64,000 nt of DNA from positions 868,001 through 932,000 of the forward strand of contig NZ_JAEKEZ010000029.1 in NCBI RefSeq assembly GCF_016650815.1. The letters run 5' to 3'. The translations under genes were made by a program, and so were the position numbers. Position 1 is the first letter of the stretch; every line of letters starts with the position of its first letter. The notes below the pieces were generated by a model, which searched no databases, was not told the DNA's origin, and was given only the letters and a program-made list of their open reading frames with translations. This DNA comes from Pseudomonas sp. TH31 (GTDB taxonomy: Bacteria > Pseudomonadota > Gammaproteobacteria > Pseudomonadales > Pseudomonadaceae). Shown piece after piece: positions 1-7,414 of this stretch.

Positions 1-258
1 CGGCAAACCACGCCAGGCGGCAGGCAACTGGTCGCGAATCATCGAGTACAACGGTTGCAGGTTATCCGGCAATTCGCCCATGCCCGTGGTCGAAGTCACG
101 GCCAGAAAAGCTTCGGGGCCGAAAGCCTGGACGTCGGCAAGGCTGGCGCGCGGGTTATGCCAGGCCTCGAAACCGGCGGCTTTCAAAATATTCGCAGCGT
201 GCCGGGCGACTTCTTCAGCCGTGCCGTACACCGAGCCGGAAAGGATGGCGACTTTCAT
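1..258 (-). CDS. Flavodoxin / MioC-like FMN protein (N-terminal part; gene runs off the window)
   Basis: The minus-strand ORF begins MKVAILSGSVYGTAEEVA and continues to the window edge. The start resembles the FMN phosphate-binding loop of flavodoxins (SGSVYGTAEE, residues 7-16), and TSTTGMGELPDN near residue 56 resembles the second flavin loop. About 86 residues are visible, so the C-terminal half is missing. Flavodoxins are small cytoplasmic electron carriers; MioC-like members in Pseudomonas are usually about 150 residues. The ATG at 256-258 is the first in frame. It is transcribed divergently from the LOV gene. The family is fairly certain, the electron partner unknown. Confidence 0.8.
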   Translation of the reverse strand, partial: MKVAILSGSVYGTAEEVARHAANILKAAGFEAWHNPRASLADVQAFGPEAFLAVTSTTGMGELPDNLQPLYSMIRDQLPAAWRGLP

Positions 259-410
259 CAATCTGATCCTGAAGCGGGAAAAAGACTGGCGATATTAACA
301 GCAGCGGCAAAAAATCTGCGATTGCCTCTCGATAAGTGCTGATGGCCAGTAGACAGCCCTTATTGTTCTTCTAAAATGCAGCGCGTAATCAACTCGGAAA
401 GGATTCTCTG

Positions 411-887
411 ATGATCAACGCTCAGCTGCTGCAAATGGTGATCAACGCGTCCAATGACGGCATCGTGATTGCCGAAAAGGAAGGCGAGCTGGACAACATC
501 CTGATTTACGTCAACCCGGCGTTCGAACGCCTGACCGGTTACACCAGCGAAGAAATCCTCTACCAGGACTGCCGCTTCCTCCAATCCGGAGATCGCGATC
601 AAGAAGCGCTGGGGCTGATTCGTGAAGCGTTGGGCAGCGACGGTTCGTGTCGGCAAGTGCTGCGCAACTACCGCAAGGACGGCACTCCGTTCTGGAATGA
701 ACTGTCCCTTTCGACGGTTAAAAACGAAAGCGACGGACAAACGTATTTCGTCGGTGTACAAAAAGACGTAACGGTTCAGGTCAAGGCGCTGCAGCGGGTC
801 ACCCAACTGGAAGCGCAGGTGACAGAATTGCAGGCTGAACTTGCTGCACTCAAAGCGACGAACGGCACAAACAAAACAGCGAACTAG
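411..887 (+). CDS. Short LOV-domain blue-light photoreceptor (PpSB1-LOV / PplA-like)
   Basis: This 158-residue protein is one PAS/LOV domain (about residues 8-120) followed by a short amphipathic helix (about 120-150) with no output domain. The flavin-adduct motif is visible as DCRFLQSGDRDQ with the reactive cysteine at position 54, followed by RNYRKDGTPFWNEL and FVGVQKDVT. In LOV proteins this cysteine forms a photoadduct with FMN. The sequence closely resembles the short LOV proteins of P. putida (MINAQLLQ start, ASNDGIV, RKDG.FWNEL). An AAGGA box precedes the ATG. Its stop codon abuts the ATG of the next gene, and a MerR/LitR regulator lies convergently downstream. In P. putida a protein of this kind acts with class II LitR regulators; the same role here is inferred. 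Confidence 0.92.
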   Translation: MINAQLLQMVINASNDGIVIAEKEGELDNILIYVNPAFERLTGYTSEEILYQDCRFLQSGDRDQEALGLIREALGSDGSCRQVLRNYRKDGTPFWNELSLSTVKNESDGQTYFVGVQKDVTVQVKALQRVTQLEAQVTELQAELAALKATNGTNKTAN

Positions 888-1547
888 ATGTCATTAACTA
901 CAATCACCAATGACTTTGTAACTATATCTTTCGAGCAAGCCATGCAACGCGACGCACTCCTGACCCAGGATGAGCTGGATTTTATCCAGACCATGCAGCA
1001 TAACCCGCAGCTCAATGTGCGGGATGCAACGTCGAGCCTGCTCGTTAACGGTGGTTCGCAAATCCGTGACCTGCTCACGCGCCTGGCAGCCCATGAGCAA
1101 GTCACCATCCAGGCCAACTTCGAAAACCAGCAAATGACCTTCCCGCTGCATCTGGTCGAGGACGAGTTCCACGCGCTGCATCTGCGCCTGGGCGTGCCGA
1201 GCATTTTTGAAGACGGACCGATGGTGCGACCTTGGCGCCTGGCACTTGAGGAACCGGTTGCGCTGGAGAATGCCAAGGGGCAGCCCGGCACGATGTGGGT
1301 CCACGAAGTGTCGTTCAAAGGGGTTTTGCTGGAGGTCCGCAACAAGACCAAGCCACCGAAGCATTTCGCGTTGTGGTTCAGCCCGTCAGGTTATGAGCGA
1401 ATCGCGTTGCGCGGCACATTCGAGCGGGAAACCGAGCAAGGCTTCTTCGCTTATCAGCTCAGTCAGAGCGACAAAGACGAAACCGAACGCCTGCGTCAGT
1501 TCATCCTTCAGCAACATCGCCTGACTCATCCTGCCCTGCACGCCTGA
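888..1547 (+). CDS. Conserved hypothetical protein, possibly degenerate PilZ/YcgR-like, coupled to the LOV gene
   Basis: This 219-residue cytoplasmic protein has no signal peptide or membrane segment. Its ATG follows the LOV stop codon with no spacer, so the two are almost certainly co-transcribed and translationally coupled. Residues about 15-110 (QDELDFIQTMQ, LTRLAAHEQV, FPLHLVEDEFHALHL) form one unit. Residues about 110-190 contain VRPWR followed about 28 residues later by EVSFKG, which is reminiscent of, but does not match, the RxxxR and D/NxSxxG c-di-GMP motifs of PilZ domains. A YcgR-like or PilZ-like fold is a weak inference. If it binds no nucleotide it may be a protein partner of the photoreceptor. 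Function unknown. Confidence 0.75.
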   Translation: MSLTTITNDFVTISFEQAMQRDALLTQDELDFIQTMQHNPQLNVRDATSSLLVNGGSQIRDLLTRLAAHEQVTIQANFENQQMTFPLHLVEDEFHALHLRLGVPSIFEDGPMVRPWRLALEEPVALENAKGQPGTMWVHEVSFKGVLLEVRNKTKPPKHFALWFSPSGYERIALRGTFERETEQGFFAYQLSQSDKDETERLRQFILQQHRLTHPALHA

Positions 1548-1550
1548 AGT

Positions 1551-2510
1551 TCAAGTATCCAGATTGCCTGCCAGGAACTGCTTCAGGCGCTGACGCATCA
1601 ACAAACCTTCATTACCCAGACAACCGATCGATGATCCGGCCAGGCTTTCCTGCGCCAGGTCAGACGCATCACCGGCCAGCATCAACTGACAATCCAGACT
1701 CATGGTCAAGCGGTTCAGGCGCCTCGGCAGTTCAGGTGAAGGCACGTGATTGGAAAACAACACAAGTGCCTGGGGTTTGATTCTTTCACAGACCAGGGTC
1801 AGCTCATCAAATGGCTGGCCGATCGTGAGCACACGCACGCCTGAATCGGCCCCGCTCAGGAACAGCGCGGCCACCAGCAGTTCCAATTCACGGCACTGAC
1901 CGGCCAGGGCGCTGACAACGACCCGGCGCGGCGATGTATCACGTATCAGCAACAAGCGCTGCGACACCCGTGATCGCAGGAACGCATCGAGGAACAACCA
2001 TTCGCTGGTCTGGCCGAACGTATCCTGTCGCTGCAGCAGCAGCTTCCAGAGCGGCATCAGAATGTCCTGGAACACCACAGGCAGTGAGTAGCTGGAAAAA
2101 ATCTGCCCGTAGACCCGTTCCAGCTGGAGATCGTCGAAGGCACTGACAGCGGCCTGAACCTGCTGCTGCCACTGGGTGTAATCCGCCAGCACAAGTTCAT
2201 TGGGAATGATGTGCGAGAGCGCTTTGAGCGGCTCGGTCTTCGCCAGGATCTTGCCGACCTTGCTCACCGCGACACCACGCTCGATCCAGCCCAGAATGCT
2301 GCGGACCGTCTCGATATCGGCCATTGAATACAGCCGATGCCCACTTTCGGTGCGTGTCGGTTGAATCAGCCCATAACGACGTTCCCATGCCCGCAGTGTG
2401 ACCGGGTTGATACCGGTCAGGCGTGACACTTCCCGGATCGGAAAAAGTTCTTCCTGATCGAGGGAAGCCACAGGCAAAAAACCAAGGGAAACGTCAGTCA
2501 GGACAGGCAT
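1551..2510 (-). CDS. MerR-family transcriptional regulator, class II LitR/PplR type
   Basis: This 319-residue protein has an N-terminal MerR winged helix-turn-helix at about residues 22-90 (FPIREVSRLTGINPVTLRAW, then RRYGL and GHRLYS). Residues about 110-200 match the helical cap of CarH/LitR proteins, and about 215-310 a Rossmann-like B12-binding-type domain. The DxHxxG cobalamin motif is not visible; the corresponding stretch reads GQCRELE. LitR homologues next to LOV genes in Pseudomonas form a class thought not to use B12. The gene ends 3 bp from the unknown gene of the LOV pair and faces away from the monooxygenase-like/fol genes, so it probably controls one or both sides. Confidence 0.85.
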   Translation of the reverse strand: MPVLTDVSLGFLPVASLDQEELFPIREVSRLTGINPVTLRAWERRYGLIQPTRTESGHRLYSMADIETVRSILGWIERGVAVSKVGKILAKTEPLKALSHIIPNELVLADYTQWQQQVQAAVSAFDDLQLERVYGQIFSSYSLPVVFQDILMPLWKLLLQRQDTFGQTSEWLFLDAFLRSRVSQRLLLIRDTSPRRVVVSALAGQCRELELLVAALFLSGADSGVRVLTIGQPFDELTLVCERIKPQALVLFSNHVPSPELPRRLNRLTMSLDCQLMLAGDASDLAQESLAGSSIGCLGNEGLLMRQRLKQFLAGNLDT

Positions 2511-2723
2511 TTTAGCGTCGATCGTCCACGGGCAAGTTGGATCCCATTCTAGCGCTTAACCCCAGTAATCACTCAAGTTTGTTGATGGACGACGAATGCC
2601 TCTGGTGTAATTTTCATATTCAGGAATAATCCTTGCTTGTCCAAAGACGCAGCCCACCACCCCGGCGCTGTGCCTGGCGAAACTCCTACCCGGAGTAACG
2701 CAATTGTTATTCGGAGATACAAA
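2511..2723. promoter_or_regulatory. Divergent intergenic region between the MerR/LitR gene and the monooxygenase-like/fol genes
   Basis: This 213 bp region separates two divergent genes and should contain both promoters. GGAG at 2713-2716 sits 7 bases before an ATG at 2724 and is a good ribosome binding site. I could not identify a convincing LitR operator, such as a TGTACA-type inverted repeat with 19 bp promoter spacing, by eye. Confidence 0.4.
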
Positions 2724-3292
2724 ATGTCTACCTCCCCGTCACGCTGATGGTCGCGCGCCGCGTTGCCGATGGGCGTTATCAGGACCTGATCGCCTGGTTG
2801 CGTGAAGGCGAACAACTGGCCACCGACTTTCCCGGCTATCTCGGCTCTGGCGTGCTCGCTCCGCCGCCCGATGATAACGAATTCCAGATTATCTTCCGCT
2901 TCGCCGACGAGCAGACCCTGCACGCCTGGGAGCACTCCGCTTCGCGTACCGCCTGGCTGGGACGCGGCAGCGACTTATTCGCCCATCCGACAGAACATCG
3001 GGTCAGCGGTATCGAAGGCTGGTTCGGCGCGGTCGGCCAACGTCCGCCACGCTGGAAACAAGCCGTGGCGATCTGGCTGGCGTTCTTCCCGGTGTCGCTG
3101 CTGTTCAACTTTGTGCTGGGGCCGTTGCTCGGCGAAATGAGCCTGTTGCCTCGGGTGTTCATCAGTACCCTGTGCCTGACACCGCTGATGGTTTATTTCT
3201 TTATTCCGTTGTCGACCCATCTGTTGGCGAACTGGCTGCACAGCGCGCCGACGCGGCCGTTGCCTGCTGCCACCACCACCCAAAACCGCTGA
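2724..3292 (+). CDS. Antibiotic-biosynthesis-monooxygenase-like (ABM) membrane protein, apparent frameshift at the start
   Basis: The intact frame opens at ATG 2747 (181 residues: MVARRVADGRYQDLIAW...). A good ribosome binding site (GGAG, 2713-2716) instead serves ATG 2724, whose frame reads MSTSPSR and stops. Adding one C to the CCCC run at 2734-2737 would give MSTSPVTLMVARRV and join both. Residues about 1-95 resemble an ABM dimeric alpha-beta barrel; two hydrophobic segments follow (about 107-128 and 133-160), so it is probably an inner-membrane protein with a cytoplasmic ABM domain. It lies ahead of folM-folE-folX and divergent from the LitR-type gene. A similar gene is light-inducible in P. 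putida as I recall; its substrate is unknown. Confidence 0.72.
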
Positions 3293-3297
3293 TCTCT

Positions 3298-3326
3298 GTA
3301 GGAGCGAGGCTTGCCCGCTCCTACAA
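3298..3326. repeat. Short REP-like hairpin (GTAGGAGC...GCTCCTAC)
   Basis: Perfect 8-base arms GTAGGAGC and GCTCCTAC flank GAGGCTTGCC. It shares the GGCTTGCCCGC core with the elements at 10686 and 22053. It lies between the ABM-like gene and folM and may limit read-through or stabilise the upstream mRNA. Confidence 0.7.
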
Positions 3327-3385
3327 AAGCCACCTCACGCTTCGTCGCTGGTATAGTTTTGCTCTAACCGCGACGCGAGCCGTTC

Positions 3386-4096
3386 ATGACCTCTTCCGCA
3401 GCCCCTATCCTCATCACCGGTGCCGGCCAGCGTGTCGGCCTGCACTGTGCGCAACGTTTGCTCGAAGACGGCCAGCGCGTGATTTTCAGCTACCGCAGTG
3501 AGCGTCCGGGCGTGCAAACATTACGCGATCTGGGCGCGACGGCGGTGTTCGCGGATTTCTCCAGCGAAGCCGGTATCCTCGCGTTCATCACCGAACTCAA
3601 AACCCACACCGACAGCCTGCGGGCGATTGTCCACAACGCCTCCGAATGGCTGGCCGAAACCCCGGACACCGACGCACAGGCATTTACCCGGATGTTCACG
3701 GTGCACATGCTCGCGCCCTACCTGATCAACCTGCACTGCGCCGACTTGCTCGAACGCTCGAGCCCCGCCGACATCGTGCACATCAGCGACGACGTGACCC
3801 GCAAGGGCAGCAGCCAGCACATCGGCTACTGCGCCAGCAAAGCCGGGCTCGATAGCCTGACCCTGTCGTTCGCCGCGAAATATGCGCCAACGATCAAGGT
3901 CAACGGCATCGCGCCAGCCCTGCTATTGTTCAATCCCGACGACGACGCAGCGTACCGCGCCAAGGCCCTGGCCAAGTCCGCGCTGGGCATCGAACCCGGC
4001 AGCGAAGTGATCTACCAGAGCCTGCGCTATCTGCTCGACAACCCTTATGTCACCGGCACGACCCTGACCGTCAACGGCGGACGGCACGTCAAGTAA
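3386..4096 (+). CDS. folM: Dihydromonapterin reductase, FolM-type short-chain dehydrogenase
   Basis: This 236-residue SDR protein reduces dihydromonapterin (and dihydrofolate weakly) with NADPH. The dinucleotide-binding start is ILITGAGQRVGLHCAQRL, residues about 8-25. The catalytic Tyr-Lys pair is in GYCASKAGLD near residues 149-158. INGG-type ending VNGGRHVK is typical of the FolM/PTR1 subgroup. It precedes folE by 21 bp and folX follows, the arrangement expected for tetrahydromonapterin, the cofactor of phenylalanine hydroxylase in Pseudomonas. Substrate assignment rests on sequence and context. Confidence 0.85.
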   Translation: MTSSAAPILITGAGQRVGLHCAQRLLEDGQRVIFSYRSERPGVQTLRDLGATAVFADFSSEAGILAFITELKTHTDSLRAIVHNASEWLAETPDTDAQAFTRMFTVHMLAPYLINLHCADLLERSSPADIVHISDDVTRKGSSQHIGYCASKAGLDSLTLSFAAKYAPTIKVNGIAPALLLFNPDDDAAYRAKALAKSALGIEPGSEVIYQSLRYLLDNPYVTGTTLTVNGGRHVK

Positions 4097-4117
4097 GCCG
4101 CCCCGCGAGGATATTTC

Positions 4118-4693
4118 ATGACGTTATTCCTGCCCCAGAACGCCCTGTCCCAGAGCTATCGGGAGATTCTCGTCGGCCTTGGTGAAAACCCCGACCGCGA
4201 AGGGCTGCAAGACACCCCGATGCGCGCGGCCAAAGCCATGCAGTACCTGTGTCATGGCTACGAGCAAAGTGTCGAACAAATCGTCAACGGTGCGCTGTTT
4301 TCGTCCGACACCGACGAGATGATCATCGTCGCCGACATCGAGCTCTACTCGCTGTGCGAACACCACATGCTGCCCTTCATCGGCAAAGCGCACGTGGCTT
4401 ATATTCCGACCGGCAAGGTGCTGGGCCTGTCGAAGATTGCACGCCTGGTGGACATGTTCGCCCGGCGCCTGCAAATTCAGGAAAACCTCACCCGGCAGAT
4501 CGCCGACGCCGTGCAGCAAGTCACCGACGCCGCCGGTGTCGCTGTGGTGATCGAGGCCAAGCACATGTGCATGATGATGCGCGGTGTCGAGAAACAGAAT
4601 TCGACCATGAACACCTCGGTGATGCTCGGCGCCTTCCGCGAGTCGAGCAACACCCGCCAGGAGTTCCTGCAATTGATTGGACGGAGCAAGTAG
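4118..4693 (+). CDS. folE: GTP cyclohydrolase I
   Basis: FolE converts GTP to 7,8-dihydroneopterin triphosphate, the first committed step of pterin synthesis. At 191 residues it has the usual length. Zinc ligands are visible: Cys80 and His83 in SLCEHHMLPF, and Cys151 in KHMCMMMRG. The GLSKIARLVDMFARRLQ helix (about 103-119) is characteristic. It is followed after 2 bp by folX. Pseudomonads usually carry more than one GTP cyclohydrolase; this copy, next to LOV/LitR genes, is the likely light-responsive one, possibly feeding the photolyase antenna or monapterin cofactor. That role is inferred. Confidence 0.95.
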   Translation: MTLFLPQNALSQSYREILVGLGENPDREGLQDTPMRAAKAMQYLCHGYEQSVEQIVNGALFSSDTDEMIIVADIELYSLCEHHMLPFIGKAHVAYIPTGKVLGLSKIARLVDMFARRLQIQENLTRQIADAVQQVTDAAGVAVVIEAKHMCMMMRGVEKQNSTMNTSVMLGAFRESSNTRQEFLQLIGRSK

Positions 4694-4695
4694 CA

Positions 4696-5067
4696 ATGCC
4701 ACAACTTCAACCAGGAATGGCGCGCATCCGGGTCAAGGACCTGTGCCTGCGCACCTTCATCGGGATCAACGAGGACGAAATCCTCAACAAGCAGGATGTG
4801 CTGATCAACCTGACCATCCTGTATGCGGCGCAAGAAGCGGTGCGCGACAACGACATCGATCACGCGCTGAACTACCGCACCATCACCAAGGCGATCATCG
4901 CTCACGTGGAGGGCAATCGCTTTGCCCTGCTCGAACGCCTGACCCAGGAGTTGCTGGACCTGGTCATGGCCAACGAGTCGGTGCTGTACGCCGAAGTCGA
5001 AGTCGACAAACCCCACGCCCTGCGTTTTGCCGAGTCGGTGTCGATTACGCTGGCGGCGAGCCGCTAA
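4696..5067 (+). CDS. folX: Dihydroneopterin triphosphate 2'-epimerase FolX
   Basis: This 123-residue member of the dihydroneopterin aldolase/epimerase family starts MPQLQPGMARIRVKDL at 4696, preceded by GGAG. A longer in-frame reading exists upstream but overlaps folE and is a shadow. FolX-type features are RTFIGINEDE (near residue 20), ALNYRTITK and LLERLTQEL; length matches E. coli FolX (120). It epimerises dihydroneopterin triphosphate to the monapterin form, which FolM later reduces. Being in one unit with folM and folE strongly favours FolX over the folate-pathway aldolase FolB. Confidence 0.87.
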   Translation: MPQLQPGMARIRVKDLCLRTFIGINEDEILNKQDVLINLTILYAAQEAVRDNDIDHALNYRTITKAIIAHVEGNRFALLERLTQELLDLVMANESVLYAEVEVDKPHALRFAESVSITLAASR

Positions 5068-5160
5068 GCTTCAAGCTTCAAGCTTCAAGCTTCAAGCGGT
5101 AAGCTAACGGCCACCGCAACCCAACTTGCAGCTTGAAGCTTGCCGCTCAAAGCTGTCTCG
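5066..5160. repeat. Tandem AGCTTCA heptamer repeat with an opposing copy
   Basis: Directly after the folX stop, the heptamer AGCTTCA is repeated four times and ends in AGCGGTAAGCT. About 50 bases on, GCAGCTTGAAGCTTGCCGCT is an inverted version, so the region can form a long imperfect hairpin. It may act as transcript end or mRNA stabiliser for the fol genes. The heptamer array could vary in copy number by slippage. Confidence 0.7.
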
Positions 5161-5171
5161 CAGAGACAACC

Positions 5172-5468
5172 ATGAACGATCAACAACGCCTGGAACTTGA
5201 AGCCGCCGCCTTCCGCCGACTCGTCGCCCACCTGGACAGCCGCAAGGACGTGCAGAACATCGACCTGATGAACCTCTCGGGTTTCTGCCGCAACTGCCTG
5301 TCCAAGTGGTACAAGGCCGCTGCCGACGAACGCCAGATCGAGGTCAGCCTCGACGACGCCCGCGAAGTGGTTTACGGCATGCCGTACGCCGAATGGAAAG
5401 CCCAATACCAGCAAGAAGCCAGTGCCGAACAGCAAGCGGCGTTTGCCAAAGGAAAACCCAATGAGTGA
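5172..5468 (+). CDS. DUF1244 family protein
   Basis: This 98-residue cytoplasmic protein starts MNDQQRLELEAAAFRRLV and contains the family core DLMNLSGFCRNCLSKWY with a CxxC pair (residues about 41-44). The longer upstream reading passes through the preceding repeat and is unlikely. Its stop overlaps the start of the HopJ-family gene by 8 bases, so the two are translationally coupled; this pairing is common in Pseudomonas. No biochemical role is established. The CxxC may bind metal, but only one pair is present. Confidence 0.85.
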   Translation: MNDQQRLELEAAAFRRLVAHLDSRKDVQNIDLMNLSGFCRNCLSKWYKAAADERQIEVSLDDAREVVYGMPYAEWKAQYQQEASAEQQAAFAKGKPNE

Positions 5469-5799
5469 TTTGAACACCCTGCGCGCCAGCCTCAACAGCG
5501 GCGAACACGTTTTTGCCGACACCCTGGCGTTCATTGCCGCCGGTTACGACTATCAGCCACAGGCCTTCAACAACGGTGGTGTGGAAAACGCCGCCGGGCA
5601 GAACGAAGGTTCGTGCAAGACCCTGGGCCTGGCGCTGCTGGAAGGCTTGAGCGATGAAGAAGCGCTGTTGGCGTTTGGCGAACATTATCGTTCGGTAGTG
5701 GCGACACCTGAAGGCAGCGATCACGGCAATATCCGCGCGTTGATTGCCCATGGTCTGGCCGGCGTGAAGTTCTCGCAGCAACCGCTGAATCGCCGCTGA
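5461..5799 (+). CDS. HopJ type III effector family protein (housekeeping-type)
   Basis: This 112-residue protein starts MSDLNTLRASLNSGEHVF. It matches the HopJ/HopPmaJ family: FADTLAFI, YDYQPQAFNNGG, GQNEGSCKTLGLALLEGLS and HGNIRALIAHGL. HopJ was named from P. syringae effectors, but homologues are widespread in bacteria without such roles and lie next to DUF1244 genes as here. No secretion-system genes are nearby, so a housekeeping function is more likely. The start at 5461 overlaps the previous stop; the alternative at 5422 would overlap further and has a poorer N-terminus. Confidence 0.85.
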   Translation: MSDLNTLRASLNSGEHVFADTLAFIAAGYDYQPQAFNNGGVENAAGQNEGSCKTLGLALLEGLSDEEALLAFGEHYRSVVATPEGSDHGNIRALIAHGLAGVKFSQQPLNRR

Positions 5800-5816
5800 T
5801 TCACGGAGGATCACAA

Positions 5817-5883
5817 TCAAAAGATCGCAGCCTTCGGCAGCTCCTACGCGCCTGTGGGCGCTGCCGAAGGCTGCGATCTTTTC
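5817..5883. repeat. REPIN-type inverted repeat, family A, copy 1
   Basis: Two inverted cores (AAGATCGCAGCCTTCGGCAGC and its complement) face each other around a short loop. It lies between the HopJ-family gene and the aminotransferase. One of eleven related elements in the window. Confidence 0.85.
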
Positions 5884-6000
5884 GCTTCTACGGCACATCC
5901 CGACTTTTAAGATTGACCCGGCGACTTTATTTCGTTTGCCGGGCACCGCTGCTCGCGGCTTAGATAAAAAGAAGCAACCCTTCTTCTGAGTCAGGCATCC

Positions 6001-7251
6001 ATGAGCAGCGAAAACATCAGTCGGTCGATCAACATCGTTCATCCCGTCACGCTCAGCCACGGCAAAAATGCCGAGGTCTGGGATACCGATGACAAACGCT
6101 ACATCGACTTCGTCGGTGGCATCGGCGTGCTGAACCTCGGCCATTGCCATCCGCGCATCGTCGACGCCATTCGAGAACAAGCCACCCGGCTGACTCACTA
6201 CGCGTTCAACGCCGCCCCACATGCGCCCTACATCGAACTGATGGATCGCCTGACAGCGTTTATTCCGGTGGATTACCCGGTCAGCGGCATGCTCACCAAC
6301 AGCGGCGCGGAAGCGGCGGAAAACGCCTTGAAAGTCGTCCGTGGCGCAACTGGGCGCACGGCCGTCATCGCGTTCGACGGCGCCTTCCACGGTCGCACGC
6401 TCGCCACCCTCAACCTCAACGGCAAAGTCGCCCCGTACAAGCAGAAAGTCGGCGTGCTGCCGGGCCCGGTGTTTCACCTGCCCTTCCCGAGCAAGGACAA
6501 CGACGTGACCTGTGCCGAGGCGCTGAAGGCGATGGATCGGTTGTTCAGCGTCGAGGTCGATGTCGATGACGTGGCCTGTTTTATCGTCGAACCGGTGCAG
6601 GGCGAAGCCGGTTTCCTCGCCATGGACGTGGCGTTCGCCCAAGCACTGCGGCGCTTCTGTGACGAGAAAAACATCCTGCTGATTGCCGATGAAATCCAGT
6701 CGGGTTTCGGTCGTACCGGCCAGCGTTTTGCGTTCTCGCGACTGGGCATCGAGCCGGACCTGATCCTGCTCGGCAAAAGCATCGCCGGCGGCGTACCGCT
6801 GGGTGCGGTGGTCGGGCGCAAAGCGTTGCTCGACACCTTGCCCAAGGGCGGACTGGGCGGCACCTATTCGGGCAACCCGATCGCCTGCGCTGCGGCACTG
6901 GCGACGCTGGACGAGATGACTGACGCGCACCTGCACGCCTGGGGTACGCAGCAGGAAGAAGCGATTGTCAGTCGCTACGAGGCTTGGCGTACCCACAACC
7001 TTTCGCCGTATCTGGGCCGCTTGACCGGCGTCGGCGCCATGCGCGGCATTGAGCTGAGCAACGCCGACGGCACACCGGCAGCGGCGCAGTTGACGCAGTT
7101 GCTGGCCCTGGCCCGCGACGCGGGTTTGCTGCTGATGCCCAGCGGCAAGTCGCGACATATCATTCGGCTGCTGGCGCCGTTGACCACCGAGGCCAATGTA
7201 CTGGAGGAAGGCCTGGATATCCTTGAGGCGTGCCTGGCCAAACTGACCTGA
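6001..7251 (+). CDS. Class III PLP-dependent aminotransferase, GabT-like
   Basis: This 416-residue cytoplasmic enzyme belongs to the 4-aminobutyrate/acetylornithine aminotransferase group. The PLP lysine is Lys259 in LILLGKSIAGG; Asp230 in LIADEIQSGFGRTG contacts the pyridine nitrogen; NSGAEAAENALK (100-111) and GAFHGRT (127-133) bind the cofactor phosphate. Substrate is not fixed by sequence: 4-aminobutyrate, 5-aminovalerate or 2-aminoadipate are all possible. It is flanked by repeats and has no pathway partner alongside, so it is probably monocistronic. The 604-residue opposite-strand reading frame here is a codon-bias shadow. Confidence 0.85.
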   Translation: MSSENISRSINIVHPVTLSHGKNAEVWDTDDKRYIDFVGGIGVLNLGHCHPRIVDAIREQATRLTHYAFNAAPHAPYIELMDRLTAFIPVDYPVSGMLTNSGAEAAENALKVVRGATGRTAVIAFDGAFHGRTLATLNLNGKVAPYKQKVGVLPGPVFHLPFPSKDNDVTCAEALKAMDRLFSVEVDVDDVACFIVEPVQGEAGFLAMDVAFAQALRRFCDEKNILLIADEIQSGFGRTGQRFAFSRLGIEPDLILLGKSIAGGVPLGAVVGRKALLDTLPKGGLGGTYSGNPIACAAALATLDEMTDAHLHAWGTQQEEAIVSRYEAWRTHNLSPYLGRLTGVGAMRGIELSNADGTPAAAQLTQLLALARDAGLLLMPSGKSRHIIRLLAPLTTEANVLEEGLDILEACLAKLT

Positions 7252-7263
7252 TCACACATCCCC

Positions 7264-7350
7264 TGTAGGAGCTGCCGAAGGCTGCGATCTTTTGACTTTG
7301 CTTTAAAAGGTCAAGGTCAAAAGATCGCAGCCTGCGGCAGCTCCTACAGG
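7264..7350. repeat. REPIN-type inverted repeat, family A, copy 2
   Basis: TGTAGGAGCTGCCGAAGGCTG and the complementary form ending GCGGCAGCTCCTACA flank a loop of about 30 bases (TTTTGACTTTGC...GTCAAGGTCAAAA). It lies between the convergent aminotransferase and trxB genes. Confidence 0.85.
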
Positions 7351-7374
7351 ATTCATCGTATTTGTTGTGAGCAC

Positions 7375-7401
7375 AAAAAAACCGGCCGAAGCCGGTTTTT
7401 T
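7375..7401. terminator. Bidirectional intrinsic terminator for trxB and the aminotransferase
   Basis: A perfect hairpin, AACCGGC-CGAA-GCCGGTT, is flanked by an A run on one side and a T run on the other, so it works on either strand. It sits 14 bases beyond the trxB stop. Confidence 0.9.
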
Positions 7402-7414
7402 CATTTCAACGCGA

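Noticed and set aside
5461..5799. HopJ gene as evidence for a type III secretion island
   Set aside because: No hrp/hrc genes, chaperones or hrp box nearby; the family is common in bacteria without secretion.
5344..7158. 604-residue open frame on the minus strand
   Set aside because: It lies opposite the aminotransferase and HopJ-family genes, is rich in Arg, Gln and His and has no motif; typical high-GC antisense shadow.
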